Of a DNA stretch of 64,000 nt, positions 7,148 through 16,125 are shown one piece after another. Position 1 is the stretch's first letter. Every line of letters begins with the position of its first letter. The stretch lies in assembly GCF_049274025.1 (NCBI RefSeq), contig NZ_JBASRV010000077.1. One strand, written 5' to 3'. The position numbers and the translations under genes were made by a program. Source of the stretch: Miniphocaeibacter sp012841535 (GTDB taxonomy: Bacteria > Bacillota > Clostridia > Tissierellales > Peptoniphilaceae). A model generated the notes under the pieces. That model had not been told where the DNA came from. It saw only the letters and a program-made list of their open reading frames with translations, and searched no databases.

Positions 7148-8995
7148 ATGTTTGATATAAGAGAAGAATTAAAACGGTTACCAGATAAACCTGGTGTCTA
7201 CATGATGTTTAACGAAGATAATGAAATTATTTATGTTGGTAAGGCTAAAAACTTAAAAAAACGAGTAAGACAATATTTTACAAGTACTAGCAACCAAACT
7301 GAAAAAGTAGTTGAAATGGTTAAGCATATAAAAAGATTTGAATATATTATTGTAGATAATGAAGTAGAATCATTAATTCTTGAATCTAATTTTATTAAAG
7401 ATAAGAAACCAAAATACAATATTTTATTAAAAAATGGAGAGAAATATCCATTTATTAAAATAAATAAAGAAAAATTTCCAAGAATAGTTAAAGATAGGGT
7501 AATTAAAAAGGATGGAGCTAAGTACTTTGGTCCTTTTCCCAATGCATATGCTGTTACAGAGATTATAGAAATCTTACAGGATATGTTTAAAGTTCGAAGA
7601 TGCAGTTTAAACTTTGACAAAAATCAATATTTAAAAAGACCTTGTTTGTACTACTATATAAAAAAATGTAGTGCACCTTGTATTAAGAATATTTCTGAAG
7701 AGGAATATTTAAAAAACATAGGGGAAGTTGAATTGTTTTTAAAAGGTAAGGAAAGTAAAATAATAGATGAAACAAGGGAAAAAATGTTGCAGGCTAGTAA
7801 AGAGTTGAACTTTGAACTAGCAGCAAGATATAGGGATAATTTACAAAATATAGAAGCAATTATAGAAAAACAAAAGGTTAGAAATGCTAAGGGAACAAAT
7901 ATGGATATAATTGCATTAGCAAGAAATGGTCCGGATATATGCGTTCAGGTATTTTTAATGAGAAATGGAAAAATAATTGACAGAGAACATTTTTCAATAG
8001 AAGATGAATTCTATGAAAATAATAGTGAAATTATGAGTTCCTTTTTAAAGCAATTTTATTTAGACATGGCCTTTATTCCGAAAGAAATTTTAGTAGATAT
8101 TCTTCCTGAGGATTTAGAAACTCTAGAAGAATACCTAAGTAATGAAAAGGGAAGCAAGGTAAAAATTTACAAGCCCCAACGAGGAGAAAAAGTAAAACTT
8201 GTTGAAATGGTAGAAACAAATGCTAAGGAAATGTTGGAAAAACATATAACTAGCAAACAAAGAAGAGAAAGAAATAAGGATGCTGCAAATAGGGAACTAA
8301 AAGAATTAATAGGTATAGATGATACAAGCAGAATAGAGTGTTATGATATTTCCAATATTTCAGGAGTACAATCAGTAGGTTCTATGATTGTTTTTGAAAA
8401 TGGGGAAAAGGCACCTAAGGAATATAGAAAATTTAAAATTAAGACAGTAGAAGGCGCAGATGATTATGCAAGTCATAAGGAAGTATTAACAAGGAGATTT
8501 TCTAGATTTGTAGTTGAAAATAAAAAGGGAAATAATATTTCCGGATTTGGAAAAAGACCGTCATTAGTTATTATGGACGGAGGGAAAGGTCAAGTTAATA
8601 TTGCAAAAGAAGTTCTTAAAGAATTTAATTTAGCAATACCTGTTATTGGCTTAGTAAAAGATGATTTTCACAAAACAAGAGGGATAATTTATGAAAATCA
8701 AGAATATCCATTAAAGGTATCTTCGGCTTTATACAGAATGCTTTTCCAAATTCAAGAGGAAGCACATAGATTTGCAATTAACTATCATAGAAAGTTAAGA
8801 GAGCAAGATTTGAAAAAATCGCTATTAGATGAAATTGAAGGAATAGGAAGTATACGAAAAAAGGCTTTAATAAAGCATTTTAAATCGATTGATAAAATAA
8901 AAAAAGCTTCAATTGAAGAGTTGATGGAAGTAGATAAGATTAATAAATCAACTGCGGAGAATATTTATAATTTTTTTAAAGAGGAGAAAAGTTGA
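7148..8995 (+). CDS. uvrC: excinuclease ABC subunit C
   Basis: A 615-residue UvrC, which makes both incisions in nucleotide excision repair after damage recognition by UvrA and UvrB. An N-terminal GIY-YIG nuclease is at about 13-92 (PGVYMMFNEDNEIIYVGKAK). A UVR motif follows at about 200-235 (ELAARYRDNLQNIEAI). The RNase H-like second nuclease region contains ECYDISNISG and VIMDGGKGQVN, and a helix-hairpin-helix DNA-binding tail contains EIEGIGSIRKKAL. Cysteines of the CxC-type cluster region are present (CLYYYIKKCSAPC). Its stop overlaps the TTG of hprK by 4 nt, so the two are translationally coupled. No LexA box is seen upstream. Confidence 0.97.
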   Translation: MFDIREELKRLPDKPGVYMMFNEDNEIIYVGKAKNLKKRVRQYFTSTSNQTEKVVEMVKHIKRFEYIIVDNEVESLILESNFIKDKKPKYNILLKNGEKYPFIKINKEKFPRIVKDRVIKKDGAKYFGPFPNAYAVTEIIEILQDMFKVRRCSLNFDKNQYLKRPCLYYYIKKCSAPCIKNISEEEYLKNIGEVELFLKGKESKIIDETREKMLQASKELNFELAARYRDNLQNIEAIIEKQKVRNAKGTNMDIIALARNGPDICVQVFLMRNGKIIDREHFSIEDEFYENNSEIMSSFLKQFYLDMAFIPKEILVDILPEDLETLEEYLSNEKGSKVKIYKPQRGEKVKLVEMVETNAKEMLEKHITSKQRRERNKDAANRELKELIGIDDTSRIECYDISNISGVQSVGSMIVFENGEKAPKEYRKFKIKTVEGADDYASHKEVLTRRFSRFVVENKKGNNISGFGKRPSLVIMDGGKGQVNIAKEVLKEFNLAIPVIGLVKDDFHKTRGIIYENQEYPLKVSSALYRMLFQIQEEAHRFAINYHRKLREQDLKKSLLDEIEGIGSIRKKALIKHFKSIDKIKKASIEELMEVDKINKSTAENIYNFFKEEKS

Positions 8996-9921
8996 AAGGT
9001 ATAAAACTTAGTGATTTATGTAAAGAACTTGATTTAGAAATTATTAAAAAAAGTTCGGATTTTGATGAAGTTTTTATAACAAATGCACAAGTAAATAGAC
9101 CTGGTATTCAGCTAGCTGGTTTTTACGAACAATTTCCATTTAAAAGATTGCAAATAATAGGTAAAACTGAAAATGTTTATTTAAAATCTATGGATAAGCA
9201 AATGCGATATGAAAGAATTAGAGGTATTTTATCGTATAAAATTCCATGTTTAATATTTTCTCATAATCAGGAAATTAATGAAGAAATAATAGACTTAGCT
9301 GATTATTATGACAGGACATTACTTAGATCTGCAAGATCTACTACAAGATTGATTTCTAAAATAGATGATAAACTAGAATACGTTTTAAGTGAAGAAATTA
9401 GTATACATGCAGGTTTAATGGAGATTTATGGTGTAGGAGTTTTAATTATAGGAAAAAGCTCTGTAGGAAAATCTGAAACTGCATTGGATTTAATTATAAG
9501 AGGTCACAGATTAGTAGCAGATGATGTTGTAGAAGTTAGAAAACTAGAAAGAGGTTTAATGGGACAAGCTCCTAAAAACATAAGGCATTTTCTTGAAATA
9601 AGAGGAATTGGAATATTGGATATTCAACGTTTATATGGAGTTGGAAGCGTTAAATCTCAAACTGAAATAGATATGGTTATAGCTTTAGAACAATGGGATA
9701 ATGATAAAGAGTATGATCGTTTAGGAATAGATGATGAATACACAGAAATTCTAGGAGTAAAAGTTAACCAAATAACCGTACCTGTTAAACCAGGTAGAAA
9801 TGTTGCTATGATTGTAGAGGTTGCTGTAAGAAACTTTAGACAAAGATCCTTCGGCTATAATGCAGCATTGGAATTAAATAAAAGACTTATTGCAGATATG
9901 GAAAATGAGTCAAAAAGTTGA
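8992..9921 (+). CDS. hprK: HPr kinase/phosphorylase
   Basis: A 309-residue bifunctional enzyme that phosphorylates HPr on Ser46 and reverses it, the central step of carbon catabolite control in Bacillota. The P-loop GKSSVGKS is at residues 154-161. Catalytic His lies in SIHAG (about 139), the Asp pair in LVADDVVEV (177-178), and the family signature in EIRGIGILDIQRLYG. It begins at TTG 8992 with GAGGAG upstream and overlaps the uvrC stop (TTGA), a coupling often seen in this lineage. No ptsH or ccpA lies in the window. The nifJ promoter overlaps its last codons. Confidence 0.96.
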   Translation: MKGIKLSDLCKELDLEIIKKSSDFDEVFITNAQVNRPGIQLAGFYEQFPFKRLQIIGKTENVYLKSMDKQMRYERIRGILSYKIPCLIFSHNQEINEEIIDLADYYDRTLLRSARSTTRLISKIDDKLEYVLSEEISIHAGLMEIYGVGVLIIGKSSVGKSETALDLIIRGHRLVADDVVEVRKLERGLMGQAPKNIRHFLEIRGIGILDIQRLYGVGSVKSQTEIDMVIALEQWDNDKEYDRLGIDDEYTEILGVKVNQITVPVKPGRNVAMIVEVAVRNFRQRSFGYNAALELNKRLIADMENESKS

Positions 9922-9947
9922 CAATAATTTTAAAAAGAGTATATAAT
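9918..9947 (+). promoter_or_regulatory. strong sigma-A promoter for nifJ
   Basis: TTGACA (9918-9923) and TATAAT (9942-9947), both exact consensus, separated by 18 nt. The -35 box overlaps the hprK stop codon. The ATG of nifJ is 55 nt downstream, with RBS TAGGGGG. Confidence 0.85.
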
Positions 9948-10001
9948 TACTCGGGATATAAATTATTAAAATATATAGATACTTTATAGGGGGTATAATT
10001 A

Positions 10002-13000
10002 ATGGCAAAACATATGATGACTATGGATGGAAACATGGCTGCAGCCCATGTTGCGTATGCATTCACAGATGTAGCATCAATTTATCCAATAACTCCGTCT
10101 TCAACAATGGCGGAATATGTAGATGAATGGTCTGCGAATGGAAGAAAGAACATATTTGGTCAAAGAGTACTAGTTTCAGAATTACAATCTGAAGCAGGAG
10201 CAGCAGGAGCAATGCACGGTGCTTTAGCAGCAGGTTCATTAGCTACTACTTTTACAGCTTCTCAAGGATTATTATTAATGATTCCAAATATGTACAAAAT
10301 AGCAGGGGAATTATTACCTGGTGTATTCCACGTATCAGCTAGAGCTTTAGCTTCTCATGCATTAAGTATATTTGGAGACCACCAAGACGTAATGGCAGCA
10401 AGACAAACAGGATTTGCTTTATTAGCTTCAGGTTCTGTTCAAGAAGTTATGGACTTAGGTTCAGTAGCACATTTAGCAGCAATTAAAGGTAAAGTGCCAT
10501 TCTTACATTTCTTTGATGGTTTTAGAACTTCTCATGAAATACAAAAGATTGAAGTTATGGATTATGATGAGTTATCAAAATTAGTTGACTATGATGCAAT
10601 TAATGAGTTTAGAAATAATTCATTAAACCCTGAAAGACCAAAGACAATGGGAACAGCACAAAATCCAGACATATATTTCCAATCTGTTGAAGCTTCAAAC
10701 AATTACTATGATGATATAGTTGGTGTAGCTGAAGATTATATTAATGAAATAAATAAAATTACAGGTAGAAACTATGGCTTATTTAACTATTATGGAGCAG
10801 AAGATGCAGAAGATATAATAGTAGCTATGGGCTCTGTAACTGAAACAATAGAAGAAACTATTGATTACTTAGCAGCTCAAGGAAGAAAAGTTGGTGTTGT
10901 AAAAGTTCATTTATACAGACCATTTTCAAAAGAGCATATGTTAAATGTAATACCAAAGACTGTAAAAAGAATTGCAGTATTAGATAGAACTAAAGAAAAA
11001 GGCTCCCTTGGAGAACCTTTATACTTAGATGTTAAATCTGCATTTTATGATGAAGAAAATCAACCAATAATCTTAAGTGGTATTTATGGATTAGGTTCAA
11101 AAGACACAACTCCAGCACAAATAGTTGCAGTTTATGACAACTTAATAAGCGAAGAACCAAAGAAAAGATTTACAATTGGTATAAAAGATGATGTATCAAA
11201 TAGATCATTAGAAGTTAAAGAAGGTATTCATACTTCTCCTGAAGGAACTATTAACTGTAAATTCTGGGGATTCGGTTCAGATGGTACAGTAGGGGCTAAT
11301 AAATCAGCTATAAAAATTATAGGTGATGGTACAGATATGTACGCTCAAGGTTATTTTGAATATGATTCTAAAAAATCTGGTGGAGTTACAATTTCTCACT
11401 TAAGATTTGGTAACCAACCAATAAAATCAACTTACTATATAGACAGTGCAGATTTTATTTCATGTTCAAAACAATCATATGTTAACCAATATAAATTATT
11501 AAGAGGTCTTAAAAAAGGTGGTACTTTCTTACTTAACTGTATTTGGTCACCTGAAGAATTAGAAACTCACTTACCTAACTCAATGAAAAGATATATTGCT
11601 GAAAATGACATTAATTTCTATATAGTTAATGCATCTCAAATTGCAGCAGATATAGGATTAGGTGGAAGAATTAACATGGTTATGCAATCAGCATTCTTCA
11701 AACTTTCTGAAGTATTACCATTAGATGAAGCTGTTGCAAGATTAAAAGAAGCAATAGTAAAAGCTTATGGTAGAAAAGGTGAAGATGTTGTAAACATGAA
11801 CTACAGGGCTGTAGACGAAGGAGTTAATTCAGTATTAAAAATTGATGTTCCTGCAGCTTGGGCTAACTTAGATGCAGATGATACTAAAGATGAAAATCTT
11901 CCAGAATTCATAAGAGAAGTAGTAATTCCTATGAATGCTCAAGAAGGAAATGACTTACCAGTATCAAAATTTGCAGATAGAGCTAACGGAGAATTCCCAA
12001 TGGGAACTTCAGCTTATGAAAAAAGAGCAATAGCTTTAGAAGTGCCAGAATGGCAAATAGATAATTGTATTCAATGTAACCAATGTGCTTATGTTTGTCC
12101 TCATGCAGTAATTAGACCTTTCTTAGTAACAGAAGAAGAAAAAGCTAATGCACCAGAAGGTTTTGAAACTAAAAAAGCAATTGGTAAGGGATTAGAAGAC
12201 TATACATTTAGAATTCAAGTTAGTACATTAGACTGTACAGGTTGTGGTAACTGTGCTGACGTATGTCCATCAAAAGAAAAAGCTTTAATAATGAAACCTT
12301 TTGAAGAGCAATATCAAGCACAAAAAGATAACTGGGATTATGCACATGAAAAAGTTGGATATAAGGAAGATTTAGTTGCAGATACAACTGTAAAAGGTAG
12401 TCAATTTAAACAACCATTATTAGAATTCTCAGGAGCTTGTGCTGGTTGTGGAGAAACTCCTTATGCTAAATTAATTACTCAATTATTTGGTGACAGAATG
12501 ATGATTGCCAATGCTACAGGTTGTTCATCTATTTGGGGTGGTTCAGCTCCAGCAACAACATACTGTCAAAATTCAGCAACAGGAAAAGGACCATCATGGG
12601 CTAATTCATTATTTGAAGACAATGCTGAATATGGTTTTGGAATGCATTTAGGTGTTGAAAAAACTAGAGAAAAAATCAAATTCTTAATGGAAGAATTCTT
12701 AGAATTAAATATAGATTCACCACTAAACGATCCATTTAAAGCTTGGATAGAAGGAATGGACGATGTAACAGCTTCTAAGGCTGCAACTGGCGATATTTTA
12801 CCTAACTTAGTTGCTAATACAGGAAATAACGATGCAGATAGAATAATTAAGGAAATAGAATCAAGAAAAGATTACTTAATTAAAAAATCTGTTTGGATAT
12901 TTGGTGGAGACGGATGGGCTTATGATATAGGTTACGGTGGATTAGACCATGTAATTGCTTCTGGACAAGACGTAAATATTTTAGTAATGGATACAGAAGT

Positions 13001-13553
13001 ATATTCAAATACAGGTGGTCAATCATCTAAATCTACTCCTACAGCAGCTGTAGCAAAATTTGCAACAGCAGGTAAGAGAATAAGAAAGAAAGACTTAGGA
13101 TTAATGGCTACAACTTATGGTTATGTTTATGTAGCACAAATAGCTATGGGTGCAAATCAAGCACAAACAATAAAAGCTATAAGAGAAGCTGAAAGTTATC
13201 CAGGTCCATCATTAATAATAGCTTATGCTCCATGTATTAACCATGGTATTAAGTCTGGTATGGGTAAATCTCAAAAACAAGAAAAGAAAGCTGTTGAAGC
13301 TGGTTACTGGCATCTATACAGATTCGATCCTAGACTTAAAGAAGAAGGAAAGAATCCGTTCCAATTAGATTCAAAAGAACCAAAAGCTTCCTTCCAAGAA
13401 TTTATTAACTCAGAAGTTAGATATACTTCATTAAAGAGATCTTTCCCTGAAGAAGCAGAAATTCTATTTGCTGAAGCAGAAAGAGATGCTAACGAAAGAT
13501 ATGCTAACTATAAGAGAATGGCAAGCTACGATTATAGTAAAACAGAAGAATAA
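10002..13553 (+). CDS. nifJ: pyruvate:ferredoxin (flavodoxin) oxidoreductase
   Basis: A 1183-residue single-chain PFOR that oxidises pyruvate to acetyl-CoA and CO2 and reduces ferredoxin, a key step in anaerobic fermentation. The N-terminal substrate domain contains YPITPSSTMAEYVDEW. Two 4Fe-4S clusters are bound by CIQCNQCAYVCPH (about 690) and CTGCGNCADVCPS (about 745). The thiamine diphosphate domain has CAGCGETPY for the third cluster, GGDGWAYDIGYGGLDHV, and DTEVYSNTGGQSSKSTP for Mg-TPP binding. Full family length. It stands alone between a consensus promoter and a strong terminator and uses a restricted codon set (TTA, AGA, GCA), which suggests high expression. Confidence 0.98.
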   Translation: MAKHMMTMDGNMAAAHVAYAFTDVASIYPITPSSTMAEYVDEWSANGRKNIFGQRVLVSELQSEAGAAGAMHGALAAGSLATTFTASQGLLLMIPNMYKIAGELLPGVFHVSARALASHALSIFGDHQDVMAARQTGFALLASGSVQEVMDLGSVAHLAAIKGKVPFLHFFDGFRTSHEIQKIEVMDYDELSKLVDYDAINEFRNNSLNPERPKTMGTAQNPDIYFQSVEASNNYYDDIVGVAEDYINEINKITGRNYGLFNYYGAEDAEDIIVAMGSVTETIEETIDYLAAQGRKVGVVKVHLYRPFSKEHMLNVIPKTVKRIAVLDRTKEKGSLGEPLYLDVKSAFYDEENQPIILSGIYGLGSKDTTPAQIVAVYDNLISEEPKKRFTIGIKDDVSNRSLEVKEGIHTSPEGTINCKFWGFGSDGTVGANKSAIKIIGDGTDMYAQGYFEYDSKKSGGVTISHLRFGNQPIKSTYYIDSADFISCSKQSYVNQYKLLRGLKKGGTFLLNCIWSPEELETHLPNSMKRYIAENDINFYIVNASQIAADIGLGGRINMVMQSAFFKLSEVLPLDEAVARLKEAIVKAYGRKGEDVVNMNYRAVDEGVNSVLKIDVPAAWANLDADDTKDENLPEFIREVVIPMNAQEGNDLPVSKFADRANGEFPMGTSAYEKRAIALEVPEWQIDNCIQCNQCAYVCPHAVIRPFLVTEEEKANAPEGFETKKAIGKGLEDYTFRIQVSTLDCTGCGNCADVCPSKEKALIMKPFEEQYQAQKDNWDYAHEKVGYKEDLVADTTVKGSQFKQPLLEFSGACAGCGETPYAKLITQLFGDRMMIANATGCSSIWGGSAPATTYCQNSATGKGPSWANSLFEDNAEYGFGMHLGVEKTREKIKFLMEEFLELNIDSPLNDPFKAWIEGMDDVTASKAATGDILPNLVANTGNNDADRIIKEIESRKDYLIKKSVWIFGGDGWAYDIGYGGLDHVIASGQDVNILVMDTEVYSNTGGQSSKSTPTAAVAKFATAGKRIRKKDLGLMATTYGYVYVAQIAMGANQAQTIKAIREAESYPGPSLIIAYAPCINHGIKSGMGKSQKQEKKAVEAGYWHLYRFDPRLKEEGKNPFQLDSKEPKASFQEFINSEVRYTSLKRSFPEEAEILFAEAERDANERYANYKRMASYDYSKTEE

Positions 13554-13561
13554 AATTTAAG

Positions 13562-13589
13562 GGCCATGCAAGTGCATGGTTCTTTTTTT
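13562..13589 (+). terminator. intrinsic terminator of nifJ
   Basis: Stem CCATGCA (13564-13570) / TGCATGG (13573-13579), effectively CCATG/CATGG with a 6-nt loop, followed by TTCTTTTTTT. Confidence 0.85.
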
Positions 13590-13636
13590 GTTTATCTTTA
13601 AAAGAAATAAAATCCTAAAATTTAAATTAATATTTA

Positions 13637-13667
13637 TTGACTCTCCTATAATGGGAGAGGTTATAAT
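13637..13667 (+). promoter_or_regulatory. MerR-type promoter/operator
   Basis: TTGACT (13637-13642) and TATAAT (13662-13667) are separated by 19 bp, the over-long spacer typical of MerR-controlled promoters. The spacer region carries the dyad CTCTCC (13641-13646) / GGAGAG (13654-13659) around TATAATG. It sits 26 nt upstream of the MerR-family gene start, so autoregulation is likely. Confidence 0.75.
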
Positions 13668-13692
13668 AAAAGTAATAGGAAAGAGGTGGGTT

Positions 13693-14499
13693 ATGTTTAA
13701 AATTGGTGAATTTTCAAAACTTTCAAATATTACAATTAAAATGTTAAGGCACTATGATGAAATAGGGCTCTTAAAAGCTGACAAGGTAGACGAAAATACA
13801 AATTATAGGTATTATTCAGCAAAGCAATTAGAAAAAGCAGCTAAAATAACAATATATAAGGATTTAGGGTTTTCATTAAAAAAGATTAAAAGCCTAATTG
13901 ACAGTGAGCATAAAGAAGAGGAATTATTAACCTATTATAAATTAAGAATAGAGGAAATAAAAGAGGAACAGGAAAAACTAGAAAAACAAATACATAAACT
14001 TAAAATAGTATCTGATATAAATAAAAATCTAAATATGATTAAATATAATGTAGTAGAAAAAATAATTCCACAACGTAAGGTAATTTCTCTAAGAAAGAAA
14101 ATACCAACTTATTATGATGAAGGAATACTTTGGAATGAAATATATGAAATTATTACTAAAAATAATATAAAACCTATTTACGATGGCTATACCATGGCTA
14201 TTTATCATGATGATGAATACAAAGAAGAAGATATAGATGTAGAAATTCAAGTTACAGTAGAAGATAAAGATGATTCTAATGGTATAGAATTAACAAGGAC
14301 AAAAGAACAAAAAGTAGTATCAGTAACTTTTTCAGGTTCATATGAACAAATGCCAAAAGTTGCAGAGGCGGTTGCTTATTATATAGAACAAAATAATTTA
14401 AGTTTAACCGGTAAAATGGCAAATATTTTTCATGTTTCTCCGGCACAAACACAAAATGAAGAAGAATATGTTACAGAGGCCTGCTATTTTATTAAATAG
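13693..14499 (+). CDS. MerR-family regulator with GyrI-like effector domain
   Basis: The start is set at ATG 13693, preceded by AAGAGGTGGG; the upstream extension of the frame runs through the nifJ terminator and the promoter. The product has 268 residues. The winged helix at about 1-70 reads FKIGEFSKLSNITIKMLRHY, then EIGLLKADKVDENTNYRYYS. A charged coiled coil lies at about 85-120 (EEIKEEQEKLEKQIHKL). The C-terminal 145 or so residues match the GyrI-like/SRPBCC effector domain of BmrR-type multidrug sensors. The next gene begins 27 nt later and is probably cotranscribed. The inducing ligand is unknown. Confidence 0.88.
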   Translation: MFKIGEFSKLSNITIKMLRHYDEIGLLKADKVDENTNYRYYSAKQLEKAAKITIYKDLGFSLKKIKSLIDSEHKEEELLTYYKLRIEEIKEEQEKLEKQIHKLKIVSDINKNLNMIKYNVVEKIIPQRKVISLRKKIPTYYDEGILWNEIYEIITKNNIKPIYDGYTMAIYHDDEYKEEDIDVEIQVTVEDKDDSNGIELTRTKEQKVVSVTFSGSYEQMPKVAEAVAYYIEQNNLSLTGKMANIFHVSPAQTQNEEEYVTEACYFIK

Positions 14500-14526
14500 T
14501 GAAACTTTTAGAAAGAAGGAAAATTC

Positions 14527-15066
14527 ATGGCAAGACCTACAAGCAAAAAAGATTTAATCGAATCTTCAAAAAAACAATATGGAAATTTATGGGATATAAT
14601 AAATACAATGACAGAAGAAGAAAAACTTGGAGCTTTAGACTATGGAGATTTTATAGGAAAAGAAGCTCACTGGGAGAGAGATAAAAATCTTAGAGATGTT
14701 TTAATTCATCTATATGAATGGCATCAACTATTTTTAAACTGGGTAAATAGTAATTTACAGGGTAGGGAAAAATCCTTTCTACCACTTCCTTATAATTGGA
14801 GAAATTATGGCCAAATGAATATAAAATTGTGGGAAAAACATCAAAATACCAGCTTAGAGAATTCAGAAGAAATCTTAAAGAAAAGCCATAATGATGTTAT
14901 GAAATTAATAGATGAATTTTCAAATGAAGAATTATTTATGAAAAACGTATATTCATGGACAGGTGGTTCTACATTAGGAAGTTATGCAGTATCAGTAACT
15001 TTAAGTCACTATACTTGGGCAATAAAAAAATTGAAAAAATCTTTAAAAGTAATAAGAAATAAATAA
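14527..15066 (+). CDS. ClbS/DfsB family four-helix-bundle protein
   Basis: A 179-residue protein of the ClbS/DfsB (DUF1706) family. It shows the typical opening MARPTSKKDLIESSKKQYGN and the internal sequences RDVLIHLYEWHQLFLNWV and PLPYNWRNYGQMN, ending in a SHYTWAIKKLKK helix. ClbS protects colibactin producers by inactivating the genotoxin; most members elsewhere have no known substrate and resemble DinB-like bundles. It lies downstream of the MerR/GyrI regulator, under what looks like a MerR-type promoter, and is followed by a terminator. This suggests a two-gene resistance module induced by a small molecule, which is an inference from layout. Confidence 0.88.
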   Translation: MARPTSKKDLIESSKKQYGNLWDIINTMTEEEKLGALDYGDFIGKEAHWERDKNLRDVLIHLYEWHQLFLNWVNSNLQGREKSFLPLPYNWRNYGQMNIKLWEKHQNTSLENSEEILKKSHNDVMKLIDEFSNEELFMKNVYSWTGGSTLGSYAVSVTLSHYTWAIKKLKKSLKVIRNK

Positions 15067-15122
15067 AACTTTTTGCTAAAAAGAGAATTATTAGGTATAA
15101 AGAAGAATATAGTATAATTAAG

Positions 15123-15164
15123 ACAGAATAACCGGTGATTTATAAGTTGTTCTGTTTGTTTTTA
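15123..15164 (+). terminator. intrinsic terminator
   Basis: Stem ACAGAATAAC (15123-15132) / GTTGTTCTGT (15146-15155) with one G-U pair, followed by TTTGTTTTTA. It ends the MerR/ClbS-like operon. Confidence 0.65.
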
Positions 15165-15186
15165 CATAATGGACTTTGGAGGGAAT

Positions 15187-15603
15187 ATGTATAAATTTTT
15201 CAGTAAATTAAATAAGGATATAATCAAAATTAGAGAAGAGGTTTTTATAAAGGAGCAAGAGTTTAATGATGAGTTTGATGAAATAGATGAAAATTCCTTA
15301 CATATATTATACTATTATAATGAAAATCCGGTTGCTACTGCTAGGCTTTATGAAGATTTAGAAAATCAAAATGAATATTTTATAGGACGAGTAGCAGTTT
15401 TAAAAGAGTATAGGAAATATGGAGTAGGAAAAGAAATCATAAAAATATTAGAAGAAAAGGTAATGAAACTGGGAGGAAATAAAATAAAACTATCGGCACA
15501 AAAAGAAGTGGAAAATTTCTATAAGAAATGTGGTTTTAAGGAAATTGGAGATATTTATTATGATGAGTGGTGCCCTCATATAAAAATGGTGAAAACTTTA
15601 TAG
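15187..15603 (+). CDS. GNAT family N-acetyltransferase
   Basis: The start at ATG 15187 is chosen because TTTGGAGGG lies just upstream; an earlier in-frame ATG at 15169 has no such site. The 138-residue product is a single GNAT domain. IKIREEVFIKEQEF is near the N-terminus, the acetyl-CoA-binding loop is in RVAVLKEYRKYGVGKEIIK, and the C-terminal segment is SAQKEVENFYKKCGFKEIG. It resembles the ElaA/YjcF-like small-molecule or peptide acetyltransferases. The substrate is unknown. It appears monocistronic. Confidence 0.85.
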   Translation: MYKFFSKLNKDIIKIREEVFIKEQEFNDEFDEIDENSLHILYYYNENPVATARLYEDLENQNEYFIGRVAVLKEYRKYGVGKEIIKILEEKVMKLGGNKIKLSAQKEVENFYKKCGFKEIGDIYYDEWCPHIKMVKTL

Positions 15604-15745
15604 AATTTGCTATTAATACCTATAAAAGTAATAAATATTAAAATGTAGATTAATTGTAATATTTGTAGTAACAAAATCATAAAATAAACCCTTATAATAT
15701 AATTAGGAATATAAAATTTATAACTAATTATTAGGAAGGGATAAT

Positions 15746-16108
15746 ATGGGATGTTTAGGAAATTTATTATGGTTTATTTTTGGTGGTTTTTGGCAAGGAC
15801 TTAGTTGGACTTTAGCCGGAATCCTTTGGAGTATAACCATAATTGGAATACCAATAGGAAGACAGTGTTTTAAAATAGCTGGTTTGGCTTTTTTTCCCTT
15901 TGGTAAAGATGTAGAATATGGCTCAGGTACGGTAATGTCAACAATTGCAAATATATTATGGATAATAATTAGTGGAATTCCACTAGCTATTGCTGCAATA
16001 GGAAATGGAATATTATTGTGTATTACAATAATAGGAATTCCCTTTGGATTACAGTGTTTTAAATTTGCAAAATTAGCCTTAATGCCTTTTGGAACAAGAG
16101 TATATTAA
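15746..16108 (+). CDS. YccF domain inner membrane protein
   Basis: A 120-residue membrane protein with the two-fold repeated YccF pattern: GNLLWFIFGGFWQGLSW ... TIIGIPIGRQCFKIA and NILWIIISGIPLAI ... TIIGIPFGLQCFKFA. Each repeat ends with a PFG sequence (FFPFGKDV, LMPFGTRV). Both repeats are hydrophobic and are likely membrane hairpins. The function of YccF proteins is not established. RBS AGGAAGGGA is upstream. It lies 17 nt before the two-component regulator gene and may be cotranscribed with it. Confidence 0.88.
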   Translation: MGCLGNLLWFIFGGFWQGLSWTLAGILWSITIIGIPIGRQCFKIAGLAFFPFGKDVEYGSGTVMSTIANILWIIISGIPLAIAAIGNGILLCITIIGIPFGLQCFKFAKLALMPFGTRVY

Positions 16109-16125
16109 AGAATATGGAAGAATAG

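Noticed and set aside
13576..13692. N-terminal extension of the MerR-family gene
   Set aside because: It would run through the nifJ terminator and the promoter; a good ribosome site supports ATG 13693.
14499..14684. ORF of 61 codons overlapping the ClbS-like gene
   Set aside because: Out-of-frame reading of the ClbS-like sequence; no family and a poor start context.
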